Positions 36,755-45,973 of a stretch of DNA of 64,000 nt are shown here, one piece after another. The translations under genes were made by a program, and so were the position numbers. Location of the stretch: positions 13,414 through 77,413 of the forward strand of contig CAYWXG010000004.1 of the NCBI GenBank assembly GCA_964462445.1, given 5' to 3'. The first letter of the stretch is position 1. Every line of letters starts with the position of its first letter. Source of the DNA: JAGBWK01 sp964462445. GTDB taxonomy: Bacteria; Bacteroidota; Bacteroidia; Bacteroidales; Muribaculaceae. Under the pieces are notes generated by a model that worked only from the letters and a program-made list of their open reading frames with translations, did not search any database and was not told where the DNA came from.

Positions 36755-36832
36755 CACTCGCAATGAGGAACAGCAACGGAGGTTGTAGAAAAAAAGCATT
36801 GCAGTTGCCGAGGGCAACAAGATATAAATAAT

Positions 36833-36920
<88 letters not shown>

Positions 36921-36923
36921 AGG

Positions 36924-36951
36924 AAAGGAAACCGAAAGGTTTCCTTTTTTT
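36924..36951 (+). terminator. Terminator after tRNA-Ser
   Basis: AAAGGAAACC pairs with GGTTTCCTTT around a GAAA tetraloop and runs into seven T residues, four nt past the tRNA 3' end. Confidence 0.85.
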
Positions 36952-37013
36952 GTTGAGGGATGAGAACCCCCGGGGTTCGGCTTGCAGCTTTCAAAGAAAG
37001 AATCGTATATTAC

Positions 37014-37052
37014 AGGCGAGCTAATTGTTGAGGGACAATTAGCTCGCCTTTT
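37014..37052 (+). terminator. Second, very stable hairpin downstream of tRNA-Ser
   Basis: A perfect 15-bp stem (AGGCGAGCTAATTGT with ACAATTAGCTCGCCT, 6-nt loop) followed by a short T-run. It backs up the first terminator or separates the tRNA from the convergent ATPase gene. No gene lies in the 62 nt between the two hairpins. Confidence 0.7.
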
Positions 37053-37107
37053 GTATTGAAATAACCTATGATGGTTGCGGTTATTTTCTTGAAATAGTTA
37101 ATATTGG

Positions 37108-39786
37108 TTACTTTCTACGGGTGAGGAAGCGGGAGAGTTCTCCTATCCAGAGTACGAATGATGTTGAAATGAGGATTATCGCCCAGTCGGTAAACGAAAG
37201 TGGCACGACGTTGAAGAATTGTCCCCCTATTTGTACAATTACTATCTGTCCGATAAGGATTGTTAATGCTATCAATCCAAACTCGCCACAACCACTTAGT
37301 TTAAGCCCGCTACGTTTAGTCAAGAAAGCACGTGCGTTGAACATGTTCCAGAATTGCATGAATACGAAGATTGTGAAGAACAAACTCAATTCGTAGGGTG
37401 TCAATCCGTTATCGCTTGTCAATTCAAGGTGGAGTACATCGGTTAGAGAAGAGATGTCGGCATGTTCAAACAGGCAGAAGAGTCCGAACAGAATGAAGAA
37501 GAACAAAATGCCGATGCCGATGATGGATTTCCACATGGAGCGTGATATAATGAACGCATTGCGGTTGCGCGGAGCCGATGCCATAACTGATTTGGATGGG
37601 GGAAGAGACGCGAGAGCCATTGCTGCAAAGGTGTCCATGATAAGGTTCACCCAAAGCATTTGAGTGACAGTCAATGGTGACTCGGTTCCCATGAAAGCAC
37701 CGGTAAGCACAATCAGGCATGCTACTATGTTGACTGTGAGTTGGAATAGGACAAAACGCTGAATGTTTTGATATAGAGAGCGCCCCCACATGACGGCTCG
37801 TCCGATAGAAGAGAAAGAATTGTCTACGATGGTGATATCGGAAGCTTCTTTAGCTACAGAAGTGCCATCGCCCATCGAGAGTCCCACATGGGCAGCTTTT
37901 AAGGCAGGAGCATCGTTGGTGCCATCACCGGTGACAGCTACGACTTCGTTGCGTTTTTGAAGTGTTTCTACGAGGCGTTTTTTGTCGGTGGGACGCGCAC
38001 GAGCAATGACCTTGAAGTCATTGATGCGGTTGTAGAGTTCTTCGTCGGAGAGTGCCGCAAATTTCGGTCCGGTAATGACACAATCTTGAGTGTCGCTGTC
38101 GTTGACCAAACCGATTTGGCGGCCTATTTCGCGAGCTGTTGCCGGGGTGTCGCCAGTCACTATTTTAATTCTGATGCCTGCGTCGATACATTCTTTTACG
38201 GCGTCGGGGACATCTGCGCGTACAGGGTCGGAGATTGCAGTAATACCCAAGAATTGTAGCTTTACTCCGGCATTGCTTGATGCAAGTTGTTCGAGGTCGG
38301 GGAGCTCGGCTTTTTCAGACAGCTCGGCATAGGCAAAACCGAGTGTACGCATTGCTTGTTGCTGATAAGCGAGAAGTTGAGCGTTGATTTGCTCGGCAGA
38401 GATATCTCCGGCAATGTTGTCGCACATGGCGAGTACAATCTCGGGAGCGCCTTTGACATATAGAGTAGGAGCGCCTGTAGTTGGCGATTTTACAATTGTG
38501 GCCATGAATTTACGTTCGGTAGTGAACGGAAGTTCAGCCAAACGAGGAGCAGCGTTGCTGAGCGCCACGAAGTCAACGCCATCGGCATGAAGGCGAAGTA
38601 AAAGAGCACCTTCAGTGGGGTTGCCCAAAGCTTTGGGGCGTTCGCCGGAAAGATCGAGAGTTGCAGTAGAGTTGACGGCTATACCTTCGTTGATGATGTC
38701 GCGCGAAGTGTCGCCCCAGAATTTCATGTCGGCAACTTGCATCTGATTTTGGGTGAGGGTCCCGGTCTTATCGGTGCAAATCACGGTGGTAGCACCCATA
38801 GTTTCGCAAGCATGCATTTTGCGCACGAGGTTGTTGGTGTGGAGCATTCGACGCATAGAGTACGCCAAAGATAAAGTGACTGCCATAGGCAATCCTTCGG
38901 GAACGGAAACGACAACCAATGTCACGGCAATCATTAGAGCTTGCAATATGTAGGCGGCAAACTCCATAGAGAAGAAACTTTCGAAAGCCGGGTCGAAATA
39001 GAACATCAAGCAACGCCCAACTATAATCAATGAACCAATAATATAGCTCATGCGAGAGACTAATTTGCCAAGGCGGTCGAGCTGTTCGTTGAGAGGTGTT
39101 TTTACAGAGTTATCGATTTGAGATTCATGGAACACTTTTCCGTTTTCGGTTGCGTCGCCCACTTTCTCAACGCGGAAAATGCCATGACCTTCCATGACTT
39201 TTGTGCCACGTAGCACGTAGTCGGTTTTGTAGGTAGCATCGGGGTCGAAGTCGTCGGGGTTTGTGCTTTTGTTGCAAGCGGGTTCGCCGGTAAGAGTAGA
39301 TTCGTCGAGGGTCAGTGTTACGGCTTCGAGTAATTGACCGTCGGCCGGGACTTCGTCGCCGGTGTTTAATATGACGATGTCGCCTACAACAACATCGCGT
39401 TTTGGGATTTCAATAGTGTTACCACCACGAATTACTCTGACGGCCTCTTCGTCGTTGACTTGGTTTAGAATGGCAAATTCGCGGTCGGCCTTAGCTTCAA
39501 AAATGAATGCCAATCCGGTAGCAAGGATTATAGCCATAAAAATGCCAATAGGCTCGAAGAACACCTTAGCGCTTTGCCCAAGACTGAAATATTCATAGAG
39601 AGAAATGCCAATTGATAAAGCCCCGGCAACGAGAAGAATAATAATCAGTGGATCGCGAAATTTCTCCAAGAAACAGAGAAACATTGATTTTTTTTTCGTT
39701 GGAGTCAGAATGTTTATACCATGCTCTTGACGGCTTTTAATAACTTCCGCCTCGCTGAGACCAACAAGATGCAATTTGTTATCCAT
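37108..39786 (-). CDS. Calcium-translocating P-type ATPase (PMCA-like)
   Basis: 892 residues from ATG 39786 (MDNKLHLVGLSEAEV). It couples ATP hydrolysis to cation export across the inner membrane. Features in order: N-terminal cation-ATPase segment, TM1-2 (PLIIILLVAGALSIGISL; FMAIILATGLAFIF), actuator DESTLTGEP, TM4 ion-site VVVSVPEGLPMAV, the phosphorylated D339 in CTDKTGTLTQ, the MVTGDTP-equivalent IKIVTGDTPATAREI, and hinge VAVTGDGTNDAPALKAAHVG. The TM6-10 region contains NLIMDTFAAMALA, the Ca2+-site helix of P2-type pumps. Calcium is the likely substrate from PEGLP and NLIMDT. Confidence 0.93.
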   Translation of the reverse strand: MDNKLHLVGLSEAEVIKSRQEHGINILTPTKKKSMFLCFLEKFRDPLIIILLVAGALSIGISLYEYFSLGQSAKVFFEPIGIFMAIILATGLAFIFEAKADREFAILNQVNDEEAVRVIRGGNTIEIPKRDVVVGDIVILNTGDEVPADGQLLEAVTLTLDESTLTGEPACNKSTNPDDFDPDATYKTDYVLRGTKVMEGHGIFRVEKVGDATENGKVFHESQIDNSVKTPLNEQLDRLGKLVSRMSYIIGSLIIVGRCLMFYFDPAFESFFSMEFAAYILQALMIAVTLVVVSVPEGLPMAVTLSLAYSMRRMLHTNNLVRKMHACETMGATTVICTDKTGTLTQNQMQVADMKFWGDTSRDIINEGIAVNSTATLDLSGERPKALGNPTEGALLLRLHADGVDFVALSNAAPRLAELPFTTERKFMATIVKSPTTGAPTLYVKGAPEIVLAMCDNIAGDISAEQINAQLLAYQQQAMRTLGFAYAELSEKAELPDLEQLASSNAGVKLQFLGITAISDPVRADVPDAVKECIDAGIRIKIVTGDTPATAREIGRQIGLVNDSDTQDCVITGPKFAALSDEELYNRINDFKVIARARPTDKKRLVETLQKRNEVVAVTGDGTNDAPALKAAHVGLSMGDGTSVAKEASDITIVDNSFSSIGRAVMWGRSLYQNIQRFVLFQLTVNIVACLIVLTGAFMGTESPLTVTQMLWVNLIMDTFAAMALASLPPSKSVMASAPRNRNAFIISRSMWKSIIGIGILFFFILFGLFCLFEHADISSLTDVLHLELTSDNGLTPYELSLFFTIFVFMQFWNMFNARAFLTKRSGLKLSGCGEFGLIALTILIGQIVIVQIGGQFFNVVPLSFTDWAIILISTSFVLWIGELSRFLTRRK

Positions 39787-39861
39787 TTTAAATTTTGACA
39801 AAAAATTATGCGCGCAAGTGACAACCAATGCGTAAAACGCGCTTTATTTGATTGATAAATC

Positions 39862-40836
39862 TTATGCTTGACGATGAATAGTATAGTCAAGAATATTGGC
39901 AAGATGATTGGTGATTTCTTTATTGCTAAAGTTGTTGAGAATTTGAGCAGCTTGATTTCTCAATGACTCCATTTTTGCATATGCGTAGTCGATTCCTCCA
40001 TTGCTCTTGGCATAATCAATGAGTCTGGCAATATCGTCGGCCGACAATTCTTCCTGCTGAGAAAGAATTTGCATATCGGCTTTTTGAGAGGAATTATCGG
40101 TAGATAAGACATGAAGCAAAGGTAGAGTGATTTTACCTTCGCGGAGGTCGTTGCCGGTGGGCTTGCCGATACCATTGTCCTCATAGTAATCGAAAATATC
40201 ATCTTTGATTTGGAAACAAAGTCCAAGTAGACGAGCAAACTCGCTGATATGAGCAATGTCCTCATTAGATGCATTTACAGCGTAGCCACCCATTTCTACG
40301 CAAGCCATAAAGAGAGATGCAGTTTTGCGTTCGATATTTTGCATATATGCCGGCTCGGTCAGGTTGTGGAAGCGAGCGCAATAAATTTGGTCGAGCTCGC
40401 CGATAGATAGCAACTTACCAAGTTTTGCTATTGCATTAATAATGCGAATGTCGCCGGTTTTGATGGCAAGCTGAAGTGAAGACGAGACAAAGAAGTCGCC
40501 TACAAGAACTGCGATATGGTTGTCCCAAATGCCGTTGATAGTCGGTTCATTACGCCGTATTTTAGTTTCATCGACAACATCGTCGTGGATAAGTGAGGCG
40601 TTGTGGAGTAATTCGACTGCGGCAGCTGCTCTTATGACATTTTCGTTGACATTGCCAAAGAGTTTTGCACTGAGAATTACGAGAATAGGACGAATTTGTT
40701 TCCCCTTTGTGCGTAGATAATTATCGACAATGCGGTTCATCAACTCGTTGGAAGAGTTGAGGGTACAAGCGATTAATTCGTTAAGCGCTTGCAATTCGGG
40801 AGCTATTAGCTGTTGTATTTCTTTTAGTGCCGACAT
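39862..40836 (-). CDS. Polyprenyl diphosphate synthase
   Basis: 324 residues from ATG 40836 (MSALKEIQQL). It extends allylic diphosphates with isopentenyl diphosphate to build long prenyl chains, most likely the menaquinone side chain. The first aspartate-rich motif is LIHDDVVDET (residues 83-91) after the GKQIRP substrate motif, and the second is FQIKDDIFDYYED. The residues before the first motif (ELLHNASLIHDD) lack bulky blocks, favouring a long-chain octaprenyl-type product over farnesyl. The -7 promoter lies so close that the mRNA would be nearly leaderless. Confidence 0.92.
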   Translation of the reverse strand: MSALKEIQQLIAPELQALNELIACTLNSSNELMNRIVDNYLRTKGKQIRPILVILSAKLFGNVNENVIRAAAAVELLHNASLIHDDVVDETKIRRNEPTINGIWDNHIAVLVGDFFVSSSLQLAIKTGDIRIINAIAKLGKLLSIGELDQIYCARFHNLTEPAYMQNIERKTASLFMACVEMGGYAVNASNEDIAHISEFARLLGLCFQIKDDIFDYYEDNGIGKPTGNDLREGKITLPLLHVLSTDNSSQKADMQILSQQEELSADDIARLIDYAKSNGGIDYAYAKMESLRNQAAQILNNFSNKEITNHLANILDYTIHRQA

Positions 40837-40845
40837 AATTGACCG

Positions 40846-40853
40846 CAAAGTTA
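40846..40853 (-). promoter_or_regulatory. -7 element almost touching the polyprenyl synthase start
   Basis: TAACTTTG on the minus strand ends 9 nt before the ATG at 40836. The predicted start of transcription (~40839) leaves a leader of about 3 nt. Confidence 0.5.
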
Positions 40854-40986
40854 CAATATTTTTTATTAAAGTTTTATTAAAAATATCAAATTGAGTAAAA
40901 ACTTAGAGTTATCTGCTCATAGTAGGGTGGTTGATATTAAAATTTGAGGTGAAATAATCCCGAAAGTAGGCAATTGGCACATGTTT

Positions 40987-43900
40987 TTATGGGGTGATAG
41001 CGCGGATTGTATTTGAGGGAATAAACCAAAGATAACCCCGCACATTGGAGTAGCCGGCTTGATTTAGTAATTTTATGTAACGGCGCACTTGTGAAGTGTA
41101 GGAGGGGTAGTCGTCGCCGAATTTGTAGTCGATGATTTCAACTGAACCATCATCGAGCACCACGATACGGTCGGGTCGCCGGTCAATGCCGGTGTTGACA
41201 ATGGATTGTTCGAGGTATAGGTTGGAGTAACCTTCAAACCAACGGTCGACTTTAGGATCGTTGATTGCCGGTTCCAACACCTGTTTACATGATTCAATTT
41301 GTTCGGGAGTCAACCGAGCGCGCACGGCTGCTCTGCGAAGTGCGCGATTAAGGTCGTTGCGGTGGCGCACTTTGCTCAGTACGTTGTGCATAAAGTTTCC
41401 GCGATGGCGCGGGTCGTTGAAATCGAATAAATCAATATCAGCTGCGGTAAGAGTCACGAGTTGTTCGTTGACTTCCGGATTGTAATTGGGGAGAGTGATG
41501 CAGTTGTCGTCGGATTTTACTTCCTCCTTTTGTTGCGGAATGGTGGGGGTGCCGATTTCGATTGTGTCATTATTAAAACTCTCGAAAAGAGGAAGTACCC
41601 AATCGCATTTGTCGTTAAGGGAAGTATCACTCTTGATGTTGTCGGTGGAAAGCCATTCAACGGCTGCGCGAAGTTTTTTGTTGAGAGGCTCAGATGCTTT
41701 TGAACTCTCCTTTGGTGCAATCACAATCAATTCGTTGACAGCGCGAGTGAAGGCAACGTAACACACATTGAGAGCATCGACCAATTGCTCTTTCTTTATT
41801 CTTTCGGCATCTTCTTTGAATATGTCGATTTTGCTAATGTCGGATCTAAATTCAATAGGGACCATTGGAGGTATCACTTCCGATGCAATTCCGGGGAAAT
41901 CATCGGGATTGAGAGGCATCCAATTATAAGATTTTCGAAATCGATCGGAATAAGTTACCATATCCATGTTGCAGAAAGGTAGAATAACGCATGGGAATTC
42001 AAGCCCTTTTGACTGATGTATGGTCATGACGTTAACAGCATTACTTTCAGCAGTTGATGAAAGCGAGGAGTTGCAACCTCCACGGTCCCACCAATCAAGG
42101 AAAGCACGAATATCGGAAGTCCCTTGTGAACAGAAATCATAAACTACATCTTGGAATGCTGTTAAGAACGCAGTTTCTTTAGGAAGGATTTCGGGAATAA
42201 CATAGCGCGATATTATTTTATCAACGATAGCAGAAAGAGTAAGGCAAGTGATTGTTTCGGTTTCTGCAGAATCGTGATTAATGCCCGATGTTGAGGTTGC
42301 TGCGAAGTTGATGATTTCTTTGAGTGAGGGTGTCCCCGGAGGAATATTTGTGTCGGAGTTGCCGGTATTGTCATTCTCGTCACGATTTACGGCATCAATT
42401 GCGAGGGCTATAGCTTCCGATGTAGAACGTGGACGCATATTGCCGTTGTCATCTTGAACGGATGTATTAAGATAATATTGGTAGCAGTAGAGTAGCCTTG
42501 CGCGACGATATGCGGGATTTTCTTTTGTCTTTATCTCGTTGGGATTTTTAGTGTTCTCAACGGGAACGATATGGGGGAGCTGAGTGAGACGTAATATTTC
42601 GATAATCATTCTGATTGTTGCAGAGGATTTGAGCCCTACCGCATCAGTAGATTTTACATCAATCGGTCCATGTGGCCAATCGGGCGATTCATGGCAATGT
42701 AATAGCCGATTTATAATAGCTTCTCCTTCCGAATGTTTACGCACGAGAACCGCAATTTGATTTGGCTTGTAACCGGCAGATAGTAATCTACGAACCTCGT
42801 TGACAGTAGCATCAGAGCCAAAAGCCAATTTTTCTTTGTCAATGTTTTCGCCGTCGTTAGTGTTTATATCCGTCTCCATGTCTGCTTTTTCAAATATCAT
42901 TTTGACGTAGCCATTGACGGTTTTGCGTTTGGGGTTGATTTGCTGGATTACGTTGGAGTATACATCATCGGTCCCTGATATTTTTGCCAGTGCGTGGAAA
43001 ATGGAATTGTTGAATTTGACTACTTCGGCAGATGAACGCCAATTGTTGTTTTGCTCGATAGTATTCCCTTCGGTGACAACCGCTGTAGGTCCATAATTGT
43101 CAATAATATTGTCGGCAATGATGTGATTTAGCAGTTCCGGGTCGGAATTACGAAAACGATAGATACATTGTTTTTCGTCGCCAATGACAAGGTTCTCGTG
43201 GTTATTTCCCAGACTTTCCATAATCAATGGGCGCAAATTGTCCCATTGCATTCGAGAGGTATCCTGCACTTCATCGATAAGAAAGTGACGCAAATAATAT
43301 CCTAAGCGCTCGTAGACAAAAGGAGTATCGTCGTCATTAATTATTTCCCTCAGTAGGGAATTGGTATTGGATAGAAGAATTACATTGTTGTCCTTGCAAA
43401 AAGTGGAAATATGTCGTAGCAGGCAGCCGAGCAGACCGAGAGGAGTAATGGATTCTGACAATATTAAATATTGCGTTATTTGTTGTTCAAAATGAACAGC
43501 AGTTTCGCATAAAGTTGTGACTGCAGCGTCAATGCCGGGATCGATGCCATTTTTGCGATAAGCGGCGTTGAAACGTTTATCTTGATTGTTGACTGCATTG
43601 TGGATTGTATTGGATGGGGCTTTCATATCTCCGACAGCCCATTGCTCGATGCGAGTCCTAATGTGATTATTAATATTTTTGTAATCGCCATATTGTTTCA
43701 GAGCCACCGCTTGGGCGCGCAGGTCGGCTTCTTTAAGGGATACCCTTTCTTTTAATCCTTTCTCGAACGCTGCTAAATATTCAATGCGGTCTAAATATTG
43801 CGTTATTATTTCAGAATTGATTTGGAAAGTTTCATCAAGGAGCTTATTGAATGTGTCAATAAGGTCGGAGTAGAGTGAAGAGTTGCGTGATAATAGATTG

Positions 43901-44508
43901 ACTGCTTTCCCGTCGTCAAGTTTCTTAATCATGTGGCGAGTGAGCCATTGAGTGAGCCATTTTTGTTCGCGTTGACGCAGAGGGTCGGCAGGAGTGCGAC
44001 GGTTGAGTGAGGCAAACATTTCGTTGACACCGAGTGATATTGTGGAACTGTTTTCCAACTCAAGTCGGAAATTATCGGGCATTTCAATTTCTCGTGCGAA
44101 GATGTGTAGCACGTTTTGAAAAAATGCGTCGATTGTAGAAACGTGGAAGAATGCGAAATCGGCAAGCAACTCATCGAGAATGTCGGACGAAAGCTTGGCA
44201 AGAGATTCTTCGTCGGTGTGGAATAAATCGCAAAATTCTTTGAGATACGGGCTTTTAGTATCGCAGTCCTGACCCGGTTCGCGCCCGGCAAGGATTGCAA
44301 GTTGCGAGATGATGCGTCGCGTCATCTCTTGCGTTGCTTTGTTGGTGAATGTAATAGCAAGAATGTGGCGGTGGGCATCATCTTTTGCAGAGCGCAATTT
44401 CCATTCACCCGTTTCGGGGTTTTGCTTCCCGAGTAGTAGCGTGAGATATTGTCGTGTAAGGGCATAGGTCTTGCCGGAACCTGCTGATGCTTTGTAAATT
44501 TTTAGCAT
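40987..44508 (-). CDS. UvrD/AddA-like helicase-nuclease
   Basis: 1173 residues. The superfamily 1 helicase Walker A motif KASAGSGKTYALT is at residues 6-18, with AITFTNKATQEM (motif Ia), FLIDEVQDTSRMQW (motif II), IGDEKQCIYRFRNSDP (motif III), VMTIHQSKGLEFPCVI (motif V) and VCYVAFTRAVNELIVIAP (motif VI). The C-terminus carries a RecB-type nuclease motif (PDRIVVLDDGSVEIIDYKFGDDYPSYTSQVRRYIKLL). It resembles AddA or RecB subunits that process double-strand ends for RecA. No AddB-like gene is in the window, so its partner is elsewhere or absent. Confidence 0.92.
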   Translation of the reverse strand: MLKIYKASAGSGKTYALTRQYLTLLLGKQNPETGEWKLRSAKDDAHRHILAITFTNKATQEMTRRIISQLAILAGREPGQDCDTKSPYLKEFCDLFHTDEESLAKLSSDILDELLADFAFFHVSTIDAFFQNVLHIFAREIEMPDNFRLELENSSTISLGVNEMFASLNRRTPADPLRQREQKWLTQWLTRHMIKKLDDGKAVNLLSRNSSLYSDLIDTFNKLLDETFQINSEIITQYLDRIEYLAAFEKGLKERVSLKEADLRAQAVALKQYGDYKNINNHIRTRIEQWAVGDMKAPSNTIHNAVNNQDKRFNAAYRKNGIDPGIDAAVTTLCETAVHFEQQITQYLILSESITPLGLLGCLLRHISTFCKDNNVILLSNTNSLLREIINDDDTPFVYERLGYYLRHFLIDEVQDTSRMQWDNLRPLIMESLGNNHENLVIGDEKQCIYRFRNSDPELLNHIIADNIIDNYGPTAVVTEGNTIEQNNNWRSSAEVVKFNNSIFHALAKISGTDDVYSNVIQQINPKRKTVNGYVKMIFEKADMETDINTNDGENIDKEKLAFGSDATVNEVRRLLSAGYKPNQIAVLVRKHSEGEAIINRLLHCHESPDWPHGPIDVKSTDAVGLKSSATIRMIIEILRLTQLPHIVPVENTKNPNEIKTKENPAYRRARLLYCYQYYLNTSVQDDNGNMRPRSTSEAIALAIDAVNRDENDNTGNSDTNIPPGTPSLKEIINFAATSTSGINHDSAETETITCLTLSAIVDKIISRYVIPEILPKETAFLTAFQDVVYDFCSQGTSDIRAFLDWWDRGGCNSSLSSTAESNAVNVMTIHQSKGLEFPCVILPFCNMDMVTYSDRFRKSYNWMPLNPDDFPGIASEVIPPMVPIEFRSDISKIDIFKEDAERIKKEQLVDALNVCYVAFTRAVNELIVIAPKESSKASEPLNKKLRAAVEWLSTDNIKSDTSLNDKCDWVLPLFESFNNDTIEIGTPTIPQQKEEVKSDDNCITLPNYNPEVNEQLVTLTAADIDLFDFNDPRHRGNFMHNVLSKVRHRNDLNRALRRAAVRARLTPEQIESCKQVLEPAINDPKVDRWFEGYSNLYLEQSIVNTGIDRRPDRIVVLDDGSVEIIDYKFGDDYPSYTSQVRRYIKLLNQAGYSNVRGYLWFIPSNTIRAITP

Positions 44509-44559
44509 GGTATTATGTCGGTAATCTCAAAGAAAGGTTTGAATAAAAATTCAGGTAAG

Positions 44560-44895
44560 TTAAATGATGCGAGTCTTAAATCCTATATCGGAAAGAATCT
44601 TAGCGATATCGTTTCGACGGTCGCCTTGAATTAATATTTCGCCTCCGCGAGCCGAACCTCCGACGCTCAATTTTTGTTTTAATTGAGCGGCAATGCCTTT
44701 GATGTCATCATCGTCGGAAAATCCGGATATTATAGAAGCTGTCTTCCCGGCACGTTTTCTGTCGAGAGTTATATCAAGTCGATTTTTCTTTTTGGGCTTG
44801 GAATCATCTTCGTCAGCTACGATGATATCCTCACCGGTAGGGAGGTCGGGGTTTGAAGCTAATAGGTTGGATAGCTTAGATTTCCAATCGTCCAT
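44560..44895 (-). CDS. SUI1/eIF1-like translation factor (YciH family)
   Basis: 111 residues. The C-terminal half has the SUI1 fold signature: LDITLDRKRAGKTASIISGF, then IAAQLKQKLSVGGSARGGEILIQGDRRNDIAKILSDIGF. The N-terminal 40 residues are variable and acidic. Bacterial homologues resemble eukaryotic initiation factor 1 and may influence start-codon selection; the bacterial role is not firmly settled. It follows the TPR-like lipoprotein gene by 13 nt on the same strand. Confidence 0.93.
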   Translation of the reverse strand: MDDWKSKLSNLLASNPDLPTGEDIIVADEDDSKPKKKNRLDITLDRKRAGKTASIISGFSDDDDIKGIAAQLKQKLSVGGSARGGEILIQGDRRNDIAKILSDIGFKTRII

Positions 44896-44908
44896 AATTC
44901 AACGGTAT

Positions 44909-45385
44909 TTATTCTATGATGTTAATGTCGTTAATAAAATCGTTATTGTCAACGAAAATGGAATCAGTGGCATATCTCGATATATTAGCTTCAGGATTTT
45001 GTGCCATAAGTAGTTTGTCGAGTTTGTCGATTTGGCATTTTTCGTCGTCGGTAAGGGTAGAGAAGCAGTGTTTTACGCTGTCGGAGTTGATTTTGAGAGC
45101 TAATTCGTAACAGCGAAGCGCATTGACGATATTGTCGTCGGATTGCATCTTTTCATCTATTATGCAGTAGAGAGCAGCCATTTCAGTAAGAGCAGACGGA
45201 GAGGCCGTAGAATCCGATAATAATGATTGAGCTTCGTTGAGTGCGCTGATAGCCGCGGGGAAGTTGTTGTTAATGATTGCGGAGCGTGCTGTGGTAATGT
45301 TGGAGTTGGGGGCAGTTTTGCTACCGCAACTAAATGTCAGCAACGCTGCAATAAATACAGAAAATATTAGGGTATATGTTTTCAT
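44909..45385 (-). CDS. Small lipoprotein with TPR-like helices
   Basis: 158 residues, lipidated at Cys20 (TFSCGSKT). Helical pairs such as ARSAIINNNFPAAISALNEAQSLL and NIVNALRCYELALKINSDS have the small/large residue pattern of tetratricopeptide repeats. There is no catalytic motif. It shares a divergent promoter region with the gene at 45547 and probably an operon with the SUI1 gene downstream. Function unknown. Confidence 0.75.
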   Translation of the reverse strand: MKTYTLIFSVFIAALLTFSCGSKTAPNSNITTARSAIINNNFPAAISALNEAQSLLSDSTASPSALTEMAALYCIIDEKMQSDDNIVNALRCYELALKINSDSVKHCFSTLTDDEKCQIDKLDKLLMAQNPEANISRYATDSIFVDNNDFINDINIIE

Positions 45386-45500
45386 GAATTGATTGAATTT
45401 TTAAAAATCAAATAAATAAGTCGGATATCAAAAATAGTAATGCTCAATTTCGCAGATAAAAGAAGTTTACTGAAAGAAATAAATCAAGAGCAATATACGA

Positions 45501-45529
45501 CAAAGATAAGAAAATTTGTGTTATATTTG
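45501..45529. promoter_or_regulatory. Divergent promoter pair
   Basis: CAAAGATA at 45501-45508 is TATCTTTG on the minus strand, for the lipoprotein at 45385. TATATTTG at 45522-45529 on the plus strand serves the membrane protein at 45547 with a leader of about 11 nt. The two -7 elements are only 13 bp apart and their upstream sites overlap. Confidence 0.55.
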
Positions 45530-45546
45530 TAGAAAATAGTTGAAAC

Positions 45547-45966
45547 ATGGTAAAGAAAAAAATAAATACAGATGCCGAGAAAGGGCAAGTAGAAGAAGAT
45601 AAAGTTGTTAAAAGCTTGATTGATAGCATAGAAGAGGAGGACCGGACGGGTGAGAAATTCAAACGTTGGGAGGCCGACGAAGCGCGTTCTGCGCTCTTTG
45701 AACAGGAGGAGAAACGCCCGTTGCTATCGGTTGTCGGCTTAGTGATAGGGTTGCTTAGTTGGATTATCCTCTTTATTCTTCCTTCGGGAGAGGAACATAT
45801 CGTTAAGCAGATATTCTTAATGCTCGCAATAGGAGCCGGAGCATTTGTGCTAAGTTTCTTTGGTCGCAGGCAGGCTTATTCTATGTCGGTGATAGGGATG
45901 TTGGTGTCGGGAGGTTTGATGCTATTCCTACTCATTGCATTGATAGCATTTTACGTGACAAAATAG
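45547..45966 (+). CDS. Small membrane protein upstream of polA
   Basis: 139 residues. A charged N-terminus (about 1-58, EEEDRTGEKFKRWEADEARSAL) is followed by three hydrophobic segments (about 60-79 VVGLVIGLLSWIILFILPS, 86-104 IFLMLAIGAGAFVLSF and 112-137 VIGMLVSGGLMLFLLIALIAFY). I do not recognise a named family. polA starts 7 nt after its stop, so they are cotranscribed; such pairing may be by chance. Confidence 0.75.
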   Translation: MVKKKINTDAEKGQVEEDKVVKSLIDSIEEEDRTGEKFKRWEADEARSALFEQEEKRPLLSVVGLVIGLLSWIILFILPSGEEHIVKQIFLMLAIGAGAFVLSFFGRRQAYSMSVIGMLVSGGLMLFLLIALIAFYVTK

Positions 45967-45973
45967 AGCTGTC

